DNA of 56,197 nt from Candidatus Bacteroides intestinavium (GTDB lineage: Bacteria > Bacteroidota > Bacteroidia > Bacteroidales > Bacteroidaceae): positions 1 through 56,197 of the forward strand of contig DWZE01000123.1 in the NCBI GenBank assembly GCA_019118325.1. Reading direction: 5' to 3'. The notes beneath the pieces were generated by a model. It searched no databases. It saw nothing but the letters and a program-made list of their open reading frames with translations, and was not told the DNA's origin. A program made the translations under genes and the position numbers. Shown in pieces: positions 9,139-18,840 of the stretch (position 1 is the stretch's first letter; each line of letters starts with the position of its first letter).

Positions 9139-10506
9139 TTATTCTCTCTCAAACCCCAACCGGTTGAGTCGTCCACGCCACACTTCGTTAGGCTGGCCAT
9201 TACCGCCAAAGATTACCCAAATGAAATCACGCTTGTCTGCCGCACTTACCGCATCCGCCGGCGTAGGGTCTACAACGATGGTGTAAGAGGTCTTTCCTGC
9301 AAAAGCTGACGGCAAGAGGAATTTCTCCTCCGTCTCTCTCCAGGCTATGCCCGCAACAGATTCATAAATGGCATCCATAGCACCTCCCAAGGCATAGAAA
9401 CGCTCACCGTAGTACAACAACACGGGATTGTCCATGCCAGGACAAGAAACCCCTTCTACGTCTGTTTCCAATTCAGCCCACGACAAACCGTCAGTGGAAA
9501 TCCAGGGAATGGTTTTCCCGTCCTCCATACGCGGCATCCCCATTACCATCACCTGGCCGGCTCCTCCGCCTGTGACATAGTTGGCATGGCTGATTTGGCT
9601 CATCGGGAACCCATCGGGGACCAAGGAGCCCGAAGTCCATACCAGTCCATCGGTCGTAATGCAGAATTCGCTTTCTGATGACTCCCCGTTCTGACGAATG
9701 CCTACCAGCGTAGCGGCACGGCCTGTCACATCATTATAAGTCAACGATGCCACCAATGACTGCATACCGCCACTCAGGCTTTCCGACCTCTGCCAGGCAG
9801 TACCGTCTGCCGACACGTAGACGTCCTCTCCGGCCAGCATATACAACTGCCCGCCAAATCCTATCAGCGTCGTGATATCCGCCAGAGCCGGCAGCCCTGT
9901 CACAACGGCCTGACTCCAACCATAACGTCCCGGAGCGGCCGAGGTACGATAGAGCAAACTCGGAGAAACATAGAGCAGCACTTCGTCATTCCAGACGACA
10001 GCCTTCTGAACTCCGTTGTTCACTTCCTGCGAAAACACATCCGCCACGGTATCCATATGCACCCATGTCAATGAATCCGGATCTTGCTTATGCACCCTGA
10101 TCTGCAAAGTATAGGTACGCGACGTGACACCATCGAGGGCATATACTTCCAATTTCACACCATTGCTGCCGGTAGCATTCATGGCCGGCAACAGATTGTG
10201 GTAAACATCCGTCGAAAAAGTAGTGTCGGCAGACATTACCCCCCACATGACACCCAATTGGTCCACTTGTATGCTGTCAATCAATGTGTCCGCATCCATG
10301 GGCAGAGAATCCGGATTATAAATCAGATTATTCAGTTGGTCTATTTCAAATTTGTAATCCACTCCATGGATGGTATCGAGGCTGAAAGAGTGTATGGTAG
10401 CGTCCGAACTGTAAACGGGAGATTCATCATCCGAATCCAGACAGGAACTTACCGCTATTGACACCAGCAAAAAGCCTGCAATCATTGATAGAAATCTTGT
10501 TCTCAT
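9139..10506 (-). CDS. DUF6242 domain-containing lipoprotein
   Basis: Surface or periplasmic lipoprotein of unknown function, 455 residues. The signal peptide ends in a lipobox-like VSSC at about residues 19-22, followed by Asp/Ser residues typical of Bacteroidetes surface export. An N-terminal beta domain (about 35-145, DATIHSFSLDTIHGVDYKFEID) has the DUF6242 look. The rest resembles a kelch or sialidase-like propeller with repeated units such as YVSADGTAWQRSE, ITTDGLVWTS and ISTDGLSWAE. It ends 82 bases before uppS on the same strand. The family name is recognition from memory; function is not known. Confidence 0.78.
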   Translation of the reverse strand: MRTRFLSMIAGFLLVSIAVSSCLDSDDESPVYSSDATIHSFSLDTIHGVDYKFEIDQLNNLIYNPDSLPMDADTLIDSIQVDQLGVMWGVMSADTTFSTDVYHNLLPAMNATGSNGVKLEVYALDGVTSRTYTLQIRVHKQDPDSLTWVHMDTVADVFSQEVNNGVQKAVVWNDEVLLYVSPSLLYRTSAAPGRYGWSQAVVTGLPALADITTLIGFGGQLYMLAGEDVYVSADGTAWQRSESLSGGMQSLVASLTYNDVTGRAATLVGIRQNGESSESEFCITTDGLVWTSGSLVPDGFPMSQISHANYVTGGGAGQVMVMGMPRMEDGKTIPWISTDGLSWAELETDVEGVSCPGMDNPVLLYYGERFYALGGAMDAIYESVAGIAWRETEEKFLLPSAFAGKTSYTIVVDPTPADAVSAADKRDFIWVIFGGNGQPNEVWRGRLNRLGFERE

Positions 10507-10536
10507 TCCTTAATGTTAGTGTTTATTTACAAGTTG

Positions 10537-10544
10537 CAAAAATA
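10537..10544 (-). promoter_or_regulatory. -7 element TATTTTTG before the DUF6242 gene
   Basis: Minus-strand TATTTTTG matches TAnnTTTG and lies 30 bases before the start codon at 10506. No good -33 element is seen at the expected distance. Confidence 0.45.
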
Positions 10545-10641
10545 GGAACAATTTTTGCGATATGCCTCTTTCGAACGAAGTTTTATACAAAATTATAGAT
10601 AAAATAACCGAATTGCACGATAAAACCACCCTCCAACACGG

Positions 10642-11688
10642 TCATAATACATCTTTCGATGCGCTATAATGACGAATAAGGTGCCCAAAATGCTGCTCGA
10701 GATCGCAGATTTTTTTCTCATCCATCCGCGGAGCCGGCACGCCGTCACCCAAACACAGGGGAGCCTCCTCGACAAAGGCCTCATCCCACAAGCCGGCATC
10801 CAGGAAAGCCTGCAAGGTGAAAGCCCCACCCTCGACCAACAAGGACTGCAGGTTGCGGGCATAAAGCGCAGCCAACAACTGAGGAATCACCGGCCGATTG
10901 AAATCTGCCGGCACATATTCCACATTCGGGCGAATCACCCCGGCTCTCTCCGCAACGACCAGCGTCGGAACCCGACCGTCGAACAACTGCAGACTGTCCG
11001 GCAAACTTCCCTGCCGGTCCAGAACCACTCTCACGGGCGACGGTCCGTACCAATGACGTACAGTCAGACCAGGATTGTCCAGCAAAGCCGTACGGGTTCC
11101 TACCAGAATGGCACTATGTTCGGCCCGTTTCTTGTGCACCAACAGTTGAGTCAGGTCGCTGGACAGACGGACAGGCCTGCCCTCGGTGCGCCGTATGTCC
11201 ATAAAGCCATCGGCAGACTGCGCCCACTTCAGTGTAATGTAAGGACGGCGATGCGTATGAAAAGTAATGAAACGACGTATCAGGCCACGACATTCCTCCT
11301 CCAGAACTCCGACCACGACCTCCCGGCCAGCTTCCTGCAATTTCCGGATGCCCCGGCCCGCCACTTGGGCAAAAGGATCTCCGCAACCTATCACGATGCG
11401 CGGGATGCCTTTCTCAATAATCAAATCGGCACAAGGGGGTGTTTTCCCGTAATGGGCACACGGCTCCAGGCTGACATACAGTGTGGAACGCGTCAGCAAC
11501 GAAGGATTCTTCACCGAGCGGATGGCATTCACCTCGGCATGAGCCTGCCCGCAACGCACGTGGTACCCCTCACCGATAATTTTGCCATCACACACCAGGA
11601 CAGCCCCCACCATCGGATTGGGTGCCGTGTGGCAACATCCGTTACGGGCCAGTTGCAAACAACGGCGCATGTATTTCTCGTCTTCCAT
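10642..11688 (-). CDS. ribD: bifunctional riboflavin biosynthesis deaminase/reductase RibD
   Basis: Carries out deamination and then side-chain reduction of the pyrimidine intermediate in riboflavin synthesis. It is 348 residues. The N-terminal cytidine-deaminase-like domain (about 1-145) shows zinc ligands in HAEVNA (H50, E52) and PCAHYGKTPPC (C77, C86). The C-terminal reductase domain (about 146-345) starts RRPYITLKWAQSADGF and has SLLVEGGAFTLQAFLDAGL. Both domains are complete. It is monocistronic or leads into nothing on the minus strand; a -7 element lies 21 bases upstream. Other rib genes are not in the window. Confidence 0.95.
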   Translation of the reverse strand: MEDEKYMRRCLQLARNGCCHTAPNPMVGAVLVCDGKIIGEGYHVRCGQAHAEVNAIRSVKNPSLLTRSTLYVSLEPCAHYGKTPPCADLIIEKGIPRIVIGCGDPFAQVAGRGIRKLQEAGREVVVGVLEEECRGLIRRFITFHTHRRPYITLKWAQSADGFMDIRRTEGRPVRLSSDLTQLLVHKKRAEHSAILVGTRTALLDNPGLTVRHWYGPSPVRVVLDRQGSLPDSLQLFDGRVPTLVVAERAGVIRPNVEYVPADFNRPVIPQLLAALYARNLQSLLVEGGAFTLQAFLDAGLWDEAFVEEAPLCLGDGVPAPRMDEKKICDLEQHFGHLIRHYSASKDVL

Positions 11689-11708
11689 AAAATTCTATTT
11701 TTACCGCG

Positions 11709-11716
11709 CAAAAGTA
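11709..11716 (-). promoter_or_regulatory. -7 element TACTTTTG before ribD
   Basis: Minus-strand TACTTTTG, a TAnnTTTG match, 20 bases before the ribD ATG. The -33 element is not clear. No FMN-riboswitch-like sequence fits in this short leader. Confidence 0.5.
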
Positions 11717-11766
11717 ACACTTAATTCGCGTTCACAGAACAAGCGAGGGAAAAATCTTGTGCGGTC

Positions 11767-12783
11767 CTACTCGTTCAACGCTCCGCAGTAGGGGCAGATT
11801 CCTTTCCGGGACAGGGCTTCCCCGCAATTGCCACACCGGTAGGCCGAGGTATGCAACGAGCGGCGCAAGGCCCGGACAAAGAATACAGCCAATACTAACA
11901 GGAACAGGTATCCTACATAAATACCGGTAGTCAGAATAAAAAAGAAATAGCAGAAGATACAGGCAGAAGCCAACCCCAACAGATAGTACAACGCAGTGAC
12001 AAGGGACAAACGACGAAACAGAACATCCACCGTAGCCACCAACACCACGACAAAAGCCCACAGTCCAGCCAAAAACAACGACAGCAGGAAAGGCACCCGG
12101 AAAGGCGACAAGGTTGGATTATAATAAAAATGTTCCCATGTATCGGGCACAAAGACCTGCATGGACTCGTATAAAGTGGCGCATAGGGCCATTAACAGAC
12201 AAAGCAACAGAGGATAGACACTGTCAATGTCGCTGAACCCCGTCCGCCGCAACGACTTACGCCTCAGCATACGGACCAGCCAAAAACCCACGAACAGCGC
12301 ACAAATGATGATAAAATAAGGCACATGCGTATCACTGAACAAATAAATGGCCTGTGAAATGCTGTCCGCCGGAACAAACGCACGTTTCATCTCGCTCTCC
12401 CGCAGCCAGCCCTGCACCTCCTGCGAATGGGCCAGTTTCACCCAGACACTGTCCACAGTATCATTGGGGTGCACATCCAGATCGGCTACCACCACCCGGT
12501 CTCCCTCATAAAGAGTACTGAAACTTTCCTTCAAGGGCAAGGCCATCAGATGCACAGAGTCGACCTGAAGCACCAGGTTGGTATTCCACGTATAATGATG
12601 ATCGAACAGATAAGCCACGGAATCACGGGCACGCTGGTCCATCTCTTCGTCAAACAACTCGGGCGGAACGTAGCGACAAGAAGCCAACAAAACCATCAGG
12701 CACAACACGCCCCACAGCGGTCTCCTAAGCAAGCCCGCCCCCTGTCGTATGCTTATTTGCCTGTCTCTCTTACTCCGCCGCAT
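11767..12783 (-). CDS. zinc-ribbon membrane protein with SH3-like region, function unknown
   Basis: I do not recognise a characterised family. It is 338 residues. An N-terminal hydrophobic stretch is followed by LLASCRY, which could be a lipobox. A soluble SH3-like region spans about 75-140 (YEGDRVVVADLDVHPNDTVDSVWVKLAHSQEVQGWLRESEM). Five or six membrane segments lie between about 153 and 305, and a C-terminal zinc ribbon has two CxxC pairs (YRCGNCGEALSRKGICPYCG). Its start overlaps the 3' end of the U32 gene by 14 bases, so the two are probably co-transcribed. Possible role: sensing or cell-surface stress; this is only inference. Confidence 0.75.
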   Translation of the reverse strand: MRRSKRDRQISIRQGAGLLRRPLWGVLCLMVLLASCRYVPPELFDEEMDQRARDSVAYLFDHHYTWNTNLVLQVDSVHLMALPLKESFSTLYEGDRVVVADLDVHPNDTVDSVWVKLAHSQEVQGWLRESEMKRAFVPADSISQAIYLFSDTHVPYFIIICALFVGFWLVRMLRRKSLRRTGFSDIDSVYPLLLCLLMALCATLYESMQVFVPDTWEHFYYNPTLSPFRVPFLLSLFLAGLWAFVVVLVATVDVLFRRLSLVTALYYLLGLASACIFCYFFFILTTGIYVGYLFLLVLAVFFVRALRRSLHTSAYRCGNCGEALSRKGICPYCGALNE

Positions 12784-14602
12784 AAACCTTCATCTGACAA
12801 AGCTTGCAATCAAAAGAAAGACGGAAACGCCGCCCGTCCGCAGCCACCAGGTAATAGGGTTCCCGATAAGGCGGGCGCCCCTTCTGGTGAGTGGGGCACC
12901 ACCCCATGCTATAACGCAGACAATGCCGGCAAAACATCAGTACGGCCCCCGACACCGCTTGTGCTTCATAGGCAGGAGCTACCGAGCTGACTCCATGATC
13001 CAGGTAAAAGCGCCTCGCCTCTGCATTCATCACATTACCCAGATAAGTCAACGTGGCTACCGGAAAAGGATGTGCCGTCGGCTTCCACACCTGCCACTCC
13101 CGCCGATAACGGATTCGGCGCACCTTCAACAACCGCTCCACCACCTGCCGGCGCCAATCGGTCACCACCGACGAAGGCAAAAACCAGTTATCGGATAGAC
13201 GTATCTCCACCTCGCCTTTCGCCTCGAAAGGCGTCTGACCCAGTTTGCCCAGCTGCACCCGCAAATTGGCATCCTGGGGCGAACGGGCCGGTTCCTTGTC
13301 ATACACAAAAGAGCAAGTCGCCCGATTACCATCCTCGTCTTCGGCCGACAGAGCAAAACCGGCAGAAGTCTCCCACAGACTCCAACGCAAAGCTATCCGC
13401 CGTTCAGCGGACTTACGCGCCAGCAACTTCTCAAATTCTTGGTCAAAATTACGATACAAACGGGTACGAAGAGGGATACGAGACACCTCGCCGGCCGGAA
13501 AGATCCGATTGTCCACTACCCGATTGACCCGGAAGCCCTGCAAACGGCCCTGCCCGTCCAGGTAACAGACACCATCTCCGTTGTGGAAAGGCTTCACGCC
13601 AGCCACGGTCAGGCTATTCCCGCGTTGCTCCTTCAGCGTACCCATCTCCTCGCCCAAAGACTTGGGCGTATCGAACGAAGCGACTTCCTCCCCCCGTCCT
13701 TGAAGGAAATAATGGGTAAATCCACGACTGAAACTCTTGTCCAACTGAGGGGTAAAGGTATAGTAACAGCTTCCCGAAGACGAGCGCGCGTATTCCGGGC
13801 GACGTGACAGGACCTCGTCGAGACGAAGGCGATAGGCCGCCGTCACGTTCTTCACATAGGCCACGTCCTTCAGGCGTCCTTCAATTTTCAGAGAGGATGC
13901 ACCGGCGTCCAGCAACTGCTCCAGGCGGTCGCTTTGGTTCAAGTCCTTCAGCGACAGGAGATGCTTGTCCCGCACTATCGTTTTCCCGTCGGCATCCACC
14001 AGCGTAAAGGGCAAGCGGCAGAACTGGGCGCATTCCCCCCGGTTGGCACTGCGGCCGAAGCAAGCCTGACTGGCATAACATTGCCCGCTGTAGCTGACGC
14101 AAAGCGCCCCGTGCACGAAGACTTCGAGCAGGGTTTCCGGACAAGCCTCGTGGATGTGCCGGATTTCTTCCAAAGTCAATTCACGGGCCAGCACCACCTG
14201 GCGGAAACCGGCCTGGGAAAGGAAACGCACCTTCTCCGGCGTGCGGTTGTCCATCTGTGTACTGGCATGCAAGGGAATGGGCGGCAAATGCAGGCGCGTG
14301 ATACCCATGTCCTGCACAATCAAGGCATCCACCCCGATACGGTAAAGTTCGTGTATCAACCGCTCCGTTTCCGCCAGTTCTTCATCCTTCAGAATGGTGT
14401 TCACCGTCACATAGACGCGCACCCCGAAGATATGGGCATACTCCACCAGCCGGGCAATATCCTCCAGCGAATTGCCCGCGGCCGCCCGTGCCCCGAAACG
14501 CGGCGCACCGATGTAGACGGCATCCGCCCCATGATCCACGGCTGCCAATCCGCACTCCAGATTCTTGGCCGGCGAAAGCAATTCTATGGGACGCGGTCTC
14601 AT
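12770..14602 (-). CDS. U32 family peptidase / RlhA-like tRNA-rRNA hydroxylase family protein
   Basis: Member of the U32 family, whose characterised members (TrhP, RlhA, UbiU/V) hydroxylate RNA or ubiquinone precursors with an Fe-S cluster and prephenate. It is 610 residues. The N-terminal TIM-barrel-like part has [33 protein letters not shown] and the U32 signature [18 protein letters not shown]. Cysteines follow in [20 protein letters not shown]. The C-terminal extension ends with a cysteine-rich [15 protein letters not shown] and CKLCQ. It overlaps metA by 4 bases (ATGA-type) upstream and the zinc-ribbon gene by 14 downstream, suggesting one minus-strand operon. The exact substrate is not known. 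Confidence 0.9.
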   Translation of the reverse strand: MRPRPIELLSPAKNLECGLAAVDHGADAVYIGAPRFGARAAAGNSLEDIARLVEYAHIFGVRVYVTVNTILKDEELAETERLIHELYRIGVDALIVQDMGITRLHLPPIPLHASTQMDNRTPEKVRFLSQAGFRQVVLARELTLEEIRHIHEACPETLLEVFVHGALCVSYSGQCYASQACFGRSANRGECAQFCRLPFTLVDADGKTIVRDKHLLSLKDLNQSDRLEQLLDAGASSLKIEGRLKDVAYVKNVTAAYRLRLDEVLSRRPEYARSSSGSCYYTFTPQLDKSFSRGFTHYFLQGRGEEVASFDTPKSLGEEMGTLKEQRGNSLTVAGVKPFHNGDGVCYLDGQGRLQGFRVNRVVDNRIFPAGEVSRIPLRTRLYRNFDQEFEKLLARKSAERRIALRWSLWETSAGFALSAEDEDGNRATCSFVYDKEPARSPQDANLRVQLGKLGQTPFEAKGEVEIRLSDNWFLPSSVVTDWRRQVVERLLKVRRIRYRREWQVWKPTAHPFPVATLTYLGNVMNAEARRFYLDHGVSSVAPAYEAQAVSGAVLMFCRHCLRYSMGWCPTHQKGRPPYREPYYLVAADGRRFRLSFDCKLCQMKVYAAE

Positions 14603-15516
14603 GCGATGTCGTTGATATTATAAGGTGTTTCCTGGTAGACAAAATAGTTCAGCCAGTTGGAGAACAACAGATTGGCATGGGCACGCCAACGTACCAGCAC
14701 GCCTTTCGCCGGGTCATCGTCCACGTAATAATTGCGCGGCATCTCGATGGGCAACCCCTTGCCCAGGTCGCGACGATATTCTCCGTCCAACGTCAGCGGC
14801 GAATACTCCGAATGACCGGTCACGAAGAACTCTCTGCCCCCACGGGCCATTACCATATAGACACCGGCCTCCTCCGACTCGGAAAGCAAGGTCAGTTCCG
14901 GCACCTTGAGGATATCCTCGCGGCGCACCTCGGTATGCCGGCTGTGGGGGACGTAGAACACATCATCGAAACCTCTGAAAATGGGATGCAACGGCTGCAA
15001 TGTCCGATGAGGAAAGATGCCGAACATCTTCTTTTCCAACGGGTACTTGGGCACGCCATAAAAATGGTATAACCCAGCTTGGGCAGCCCAGCAGATATAC
15101 AGCGTGGAGGTGACATGCGTCCGCGCCCAGTCAAAGATTTCCGCGATTTCGTCCCAATATGTCACCTGCTCGAAATCCATCTGCTCCACCGGCGCACCGG
15201 TAATGATCATCCCGTCATACTTCTCATGGCGCATCAGCTCGAAGTCCGTATAGAAGGCCTTCATGTGCTCAATGGGCGTATTCTTCGGCGTATGGCTCTT
15301 GATTTTCATGAACGAGATTTCCACTTGCAGCGGTGTATTGGAGAGCAAGCGCACCAAGTCTGTCTCTGTGGTAATCTTCAAGGGCATCAGGTTGAGGATG
15401 ACGAGGCGCAACGGACGGATGTCCTGTCCCGTGGCACGGGTCGTATCCATTACAAAGATGTTTTCCTGCTTCAACAGTTCTATCGCAGGCAATCTATCGG
15501 GTAACTTTAATGGCAT
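14599..15516 (-). CDS. metA: homoserine O-acyltransferase (MetA family)
   Basis: Activates homoserine by transferring an acyl group in methionine synthesis. It is 305 residues, the normal size. The acyl-enzyme cysteine is in [16 protein letters not shown]; a histidine and glutamate of the triad are in [19 protein letters not shown]. The N-terminal [23 protein letters not shown] is typical. The family contains both succinyl- and acetyl-transferases, and I cannot settle which substrate is used here. It is first in a minus-strand operon with the overlapping U32 gene. A degenerate -7 element (TATCTTTA at 15544-15551) lies upstream. Confidence 0.94.
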   Translation of the reverse strand: MPLKLPDRLPAIELLKQENIFVMDTTRATGQDIRPLRLVILNLMPLKITTETDLVRLLSNTPLQVEISFMKIKSHTPKNTPIEHMKAFYTDFELMRHEKYDGMIITGAPVEQMDFEQVTYWDEIAEIFDWARTHVTSTLYICWAAQAGLYHFYGVPKYPLEKKMFGIFPHRTLQPLHPIFRGFDDVFYVPHSRHTEVRREDILKVPELTLLSESEEAGVYMVMARGGREFFVTGHSEYSPLTLDGEYRRDLGKGLPIEMPRNYYVDDDPAKGVLVRWRAHANLLFSNWLNYFVYQETPYNINDIA

Positions 15517-15619
15517 AAGTTTGTGGTTTTCTGTTTCGGGGCGTAAAGATAGGGAAAATTACGCGAAGTTGGACGAAGTTTGTGGCATGAAGCCTGTTTT
15601 TTTGTCATAGCCAGGCCGG

Positions 15620-16573
15620 CTACTTAGCTGAAGATTGCGTCAACAACGCATACACGGTAGCCGATATCCGTGCCGCCACTTGCGAGGCCTGCGTCTCATT
15701 TCCCCTGAAGTCCTTGACAAATACGGCCAAGGTGTAACGCACAGCATTGGGCAACGTAATGTAGGCCACATCATTATGAGCCGCAAGGACACCCTTGTCG
15801 ATATAGCCGGAGCCTGTCTTGTGGGAAAGCGATACCCCCTCTTTACCAAGAAGCGGGGCGGCTATACGGTCTTTGCCGGTCTTGCATTCTCCCAAAGACT
15901 TCCTGATGAAATGCTGCTTCTCACGGCTCACCAGACAGTCAGAAAACAGCCTTTCCATCAGCATGGCCGCTCCAAGCGGAGAGGTATGGTTGGCATAAGC
16001 TTGGGCGTGGTCCTCAGCCATCTCCGACTCCGTATAGGCTATCCGGAAACTCGAACGGGGGATGAGCGTAGCCACGAAACTGTCCGTTTCGGCCACACCG
16101 ACCAATCGCTCAAACAGGACATTGCTCGCATTATTGTCGCTCTGAATCAGCGTATAACGAAGCAACTCCCTCACGGGCAACGTAATCGACGACTCCGGAT
16201 GCTCTTTCAGCATGGGGCTCCACGTCTTCGGGTCAAGCTCTTCACGCTGCATGGTCAACAAGGTATCCAGCGAAAGGCCACGCTGATCCAACCAGTGGCA
16301 AACGGCCAATGCCTGATGTACCTTGAACACACTCATCATGGGATAAACATTCTCATTATTGACGGCGACCGTATCGGTACCATTGATAATGACAGCCACT
16401 CCGACCTCGCCCGGACAGGCCGATACAATCCGAGAGATGCTGTCCGCCAGCACATCGGCTCTTGACGGGCAGACACCGCTGCTTTTCGCCGATTGAGGAA
16501 ACAGACAGGAGGCCAAAGCCGCAATGCAGGCCAAGGACAAGACCGTCAATTGATTCTTCTTGATTCTTATCAT
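15620..16573 (-). CDS. class A beta-lactamase, CfxA-like (subclass A2)
   Basis: Serine beta-lactamase that hydrolyses beta-lactams in the periplasm. It is 317 residues. An N-terminal signal or lipoprotein segment (LASCLF) is followed by the active-site motif SVFK (S81, K84), the SDN loop (144-146), an omega-loop glutamate in YTESEMAEDH (about 181-183) and KTGSG (251-255). Long stretches such as DSISRIVSACPGE, DPKTWSPML, ATLIPRSSF and TSPLGAAMLM resemble CfxA closely from memory, but many other positions differ, so it is a relative rather than the known mobile allele. It starts 32 bases after the stop of a truncated ATPase. No insertion sequence is visible beside it. Confidence 0.93.
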   Translation of the reverse strand: MIRIKKNQLTVLSLACIAALASCLFPQSAKSSGVCPSRADVLADSISRIVSACPGEVGVAVIINGTDTVAVNNENVYPMMSVFKVHQALAVCHWLDQRGLSLDTLLTMQREELDPKTWSPMLKEHPESSITLPVRELLRYTLIQSDNNASNVLFERLVGVAETDSFVATLIPRSSFRIAYTESEMAEDHAQAYANHTSPLGAAMLMERLFSDCLVSREKQHFIRKSLGECKTGKDRIAAPLLGKEGVSLSHKTGSGYIDKGVLAAHNDVAYITLPNAVRYTLAVFVKDFRGNETQASQVAARISATVYALLTQSSAK

Positions 16574-16605
16574 ATTTTATTATGATTCAGATACTTTACC
16601 ATTCA

Positions 16606-17754
16606 TCATTGGTTTGCCACCAACGAGAGGAAACCTTTCTTTACTTCATTATTGGGGAAATCCAAAAGATAAGTACCAAACTCCCGGTCGCAATCCTTGA
16701 TGGTCAGATACCCACTCTGGTAAATCATCGGCAAGGGCTTTTCCACCGTGGCCTTGTAGTCGATGAACTCCTGCGGGTCGTAATAACGCCCCGTCATTTC
16801 GTTCAGGTTCTCGTCCGAATGGGCCAACAAGCGGAGCAGGTAGGTAGGCGTGCCGCTGCGGAACCAATAATCCATCAGCAGTCCGCTGGCAAAGGCATTG
16901 AGCAGGCTGAAAGGATTGTATACATCCGTCAGGCGCGGGCTAAAATGATAACCGTCATACTGACGCTTCAACCGACTCATCATCTCCTCCACCGGAATTC
17001 CCTCCTGAGCGGCCATCGCCCCTATCGGCTCCGCGAAATACCGCTCCAGCTCCTCCTGCGTGATGCCGCACAACGCTTCGTAACGTGGATCCATACTGAG
17101 GTCCGCCGGCTGGTTGAAACCGCTGAACACGCTGACCTGGGAGAATTTCGTTACCCCCGTCAGCAACACGAACCGAAGGTCTTCGTCCGCCGCCTTGAAC
17201 ACCGAATAAAACCCCTTCAGCAATTCCCGATTACGGTCTTCCAGCAAATATTCCTGTCCGTCCACCCAGACTCTGAAGTTCGTGTCCAACACATCCAGAA
17301 TAGGCTTGTCATACTCGTCTATCAACACCACACAACGACGGCCTGTGCGAAGATGGGCCTGGCGGAGGACATAGGCAAAACGGCTACCCAAATCTGCATC
17401 GGACGAGATTTTCCCATACATCCGTTCCCATTCTTCCACATAACTTTCCAGCCTTCTTTCCAAAGCCTCTTTCTCCGTGAACACCGCCCCGTTGAAGTCC
17501 ACATGAAACACCGGATATTCCGCCCATTCCTTCTCCAGTTCCTCCAGGGCAAGCCCCTGAAACAAATCTTTCCGCCCTTGGAAATAAGCCTTCAGCGTGG
17601 ACACCAGCAGGCTCTTGCCGAAACGACGGGGACGACTGAGGAAATAAATCTTCCCTTCTGTCACCAGCCTATACAGCAGCTGGCTCTTGTCCACATACAC
17701 AAAACCGTCCTCACGAAGTTGTGCAAAACTCTGTATGCCTATCGGATATTTCAT
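16606..17754 (-). pseudogene. AAA-ATPase/PD-(D/E)XK nuclease family protein, C-terminus lost
   Basis: Family of Bacteroidetes proteins with an AAA-ATPase-like domain and a C-terminal PD-(D/E)XK nuclease-like domain (DUF1703), normally about 510-530 residues. Here the frame runs 382 residues from MKYPIGIQSFAQ. It contains the Walker-A-like SRPRRFGKSLLVSTL, VVLIDEYDKPIL (Walker B), FVLLTGVTKFSQVSVFSGFNQ and YDGYHFS. It ends after LLDFPNNEVKKGFLSLVANQ, just where the nuclease part should begin. The bla gene starts 32 bases later, so a deletion or insertion probably removed the rest. The N-terminal ATPase is intact, so a truncated product may still be made. Confidence 0.8.
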
Positions 17755-17976
17755 CATGTGTGTCACGTTTGAATCATTCTTCCTGCACAAAGATAGGAAA
17801 TTTCCGGCAATAACCAGGCATTCACCCACTTTTTTCCTGCCTAAAGCCGTGGCTCTTCTTCCTACCTCGCTCTTGGATATAAACCAACCGCAAAAATGTA
17901 GTCATCCGCCGTAATTCGTGTAATAGGCGGCACAAGGATTATGCCGAACTTTGCAGCCGTACAATTACATGAAACG

Positions 17977-18252
17977 ATGAAATTAATGACTTGCCTTGCA
18001 ATGATAATGGCTGCCATGACAACAGGATTATGCGCCTGTACAGAAAAAATGGAAAGGACAGAAGTAATAGAAGCACAACAGATTTTCACCCACACCACCC
18101 GCATCAGCGACGTGATGAACGACCCGGCTTTCGGCGACTGGGGACGGCTGATTTTCCCCGTGGACGAGGGATACTGGAGCGGCAAAACGCTGGAACAACT
18201 GCGCTTAGTTTGGTACAACTACATCGACCCCGACAAGACTGTCGAAATCTGA
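17977..18252 (+). pseudogene. alpha/beta hydrolase lipoprotein, N-terminal remnant
   Basis: A frame of 91 residues from the ATG at 17977: a signal peptide with lipobox-like GLCAC, then TRISDVMNDPAFGDWGRLIFPVDEGYWSGKTLEQLRLVWYNYIDPDKTVEI and a stop. From memory this matches the start of Bacteroidales secreted alpha/beta hydrolases (esterase-like) that are normally about 300 residues, in which the next residues continue after KTVEIVNY. The frame breaks exactly where opposite-strand PIN-toxin sequence begins, so the catalytic domain is gone. The upstream sequence looks intact. Confidence 0.7.
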
Positions 18253-18344
18253 TGCAATCCCGACAACCGTTTCCCTATCAGAAATGATATCCAGATGTTG
18301 GTGTCGATGGCCACACGATTCGGCTCATTGTTTCCGTTCTTCAT
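18219..18344 (-). pseudogene. PIN-domain toxin, N-terminal remnant
   Basis: From the ATG at 18344 the minus strand encodes MKNGNNEPNRVAIDTNIW followed by ISFLIGKRLSGL. This is the first strand of a PIN ribonuclease, with the first metal-binding aspartate in AIDTN. After about 30 residues the frame runs into the antisense of the hydrolase remnant and stops at 18219, giving 41 codons where PIN toxins have about 130-140. The ATG lies inside the last codons of the antitoxin gene (20-base overlap), as usual for such pairs. The three other acidic residues are missing, so the toxin cannot work. Confidence 0.75.
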
Positions 18345-18552
18345 AATGTTTTTGTCTTACGGCTTCTACTTCGCGGGTGATGTCGTCCATGCTCAGTTCA
18401 TCGGTACGGACAGATTTCAGCAGACGGTCGAATCGGCTAACGAACAGTGACTTGCGTAGGCGGTCGAACACTTCCAGCTTGCCCTGTTCGGGCATGGCTT
18501 GCAACATGCCGAAAAATTGTTGCTTGCTGATGTTCAGTTGAATGGTATCCAT
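18325..18552 (-). CDS. antitoxin partner of the broken PIN toxin
   Basis: Small protein of 75 residues from the ATG at 18552 (MDTIQLNISKQQFFGML). It is mostly helical and charged (FDRLRKSLFVSRFDRLLKSVRTDELSMDDITREVEAVRQKHYEERK), as in antitoxins that pair with PIN toxins. An upstream ATG at 18582 lies on the promoter element and is not preferred. It overlaps the toxin remnant by 20 bases. With no toxin left it is an orphan antitoxin; it could still neutralise a related toxin elsewhere. Confidence 0.72.
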   Translation of the reverse strand: MDTIQLNISKQQFFGMLQAMPEQGKLEVFDRLRKSLFVSRFDRLLKSVRTDELSMDDITREVEAVRQKHYEERKQ

Positions 18553-18579
18553 ACGTTTCCTTTTTATTGATTTCATTCG

Positions 18580-18587
18580 CAAAGTTA
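18580..18587 (-). promoter_or_regulatory. -7 element TAACTTTG of the antitoxin-toxin locus
   Basis: Minus-strand TAACTTTG matches TAnnTTTG 28 bases before the antitoxin ATG. The palindromic element at 18584-18825 begins inside this box, so it replaces the native upstream DNA. Confidence 0.5.
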
Positions 18588-18825
18588 TACCTTGCGCGGG
18601 ATGAATTTGTGCATTTTCGCATCAGATGCAGGGTAGGTAACTCAATTCCCCTCCTCCGGGGAGGAGGGGTGCCCAACGGGCAGGGTGGTAGCGGCCAATA
18701 TACCCCTATTTGGGAAGTATGGTAGTATCGCTACCACCTCCCCCTTCGGGTACTCCTCCTCCCCGGAGGAGGAGAATTAAATTACCATGACTAAATGCAC
18801 AAATTTATTCCGCGCATAGTATAAC
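18584..18825. mobile_element. 242-bp MITE-like palindromic element
   Basis: The two ends, 18584-18616 and 18793-18825, are inverted repeats of 33 bases with 29 matches. Inside them a second inverted pair (about 18640-18691 against 18732-18785), containing CCTCCTCCGGGGAGGAGG-type sequence, also matches closely, so the whole element can fold into one long hairpin with a central loop near 18692-18731. It encodes no protein. No clear target-site duplication is seen. GC-rich CCTCC/GGAGG hairpins of this kind are dispersed in Bacteroidales genomes as far as I recall. Confidence 0.7.
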
Positions 18826-18840
18826 AAGAAAGATAGGCTT

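Noticed and set aside
16606..17754. Truncated ATPase as a complete short protein family
   Set aside because: The conserved sequence ends exactly before the nuclease half, and the rest of the family is about 130 residues longer.
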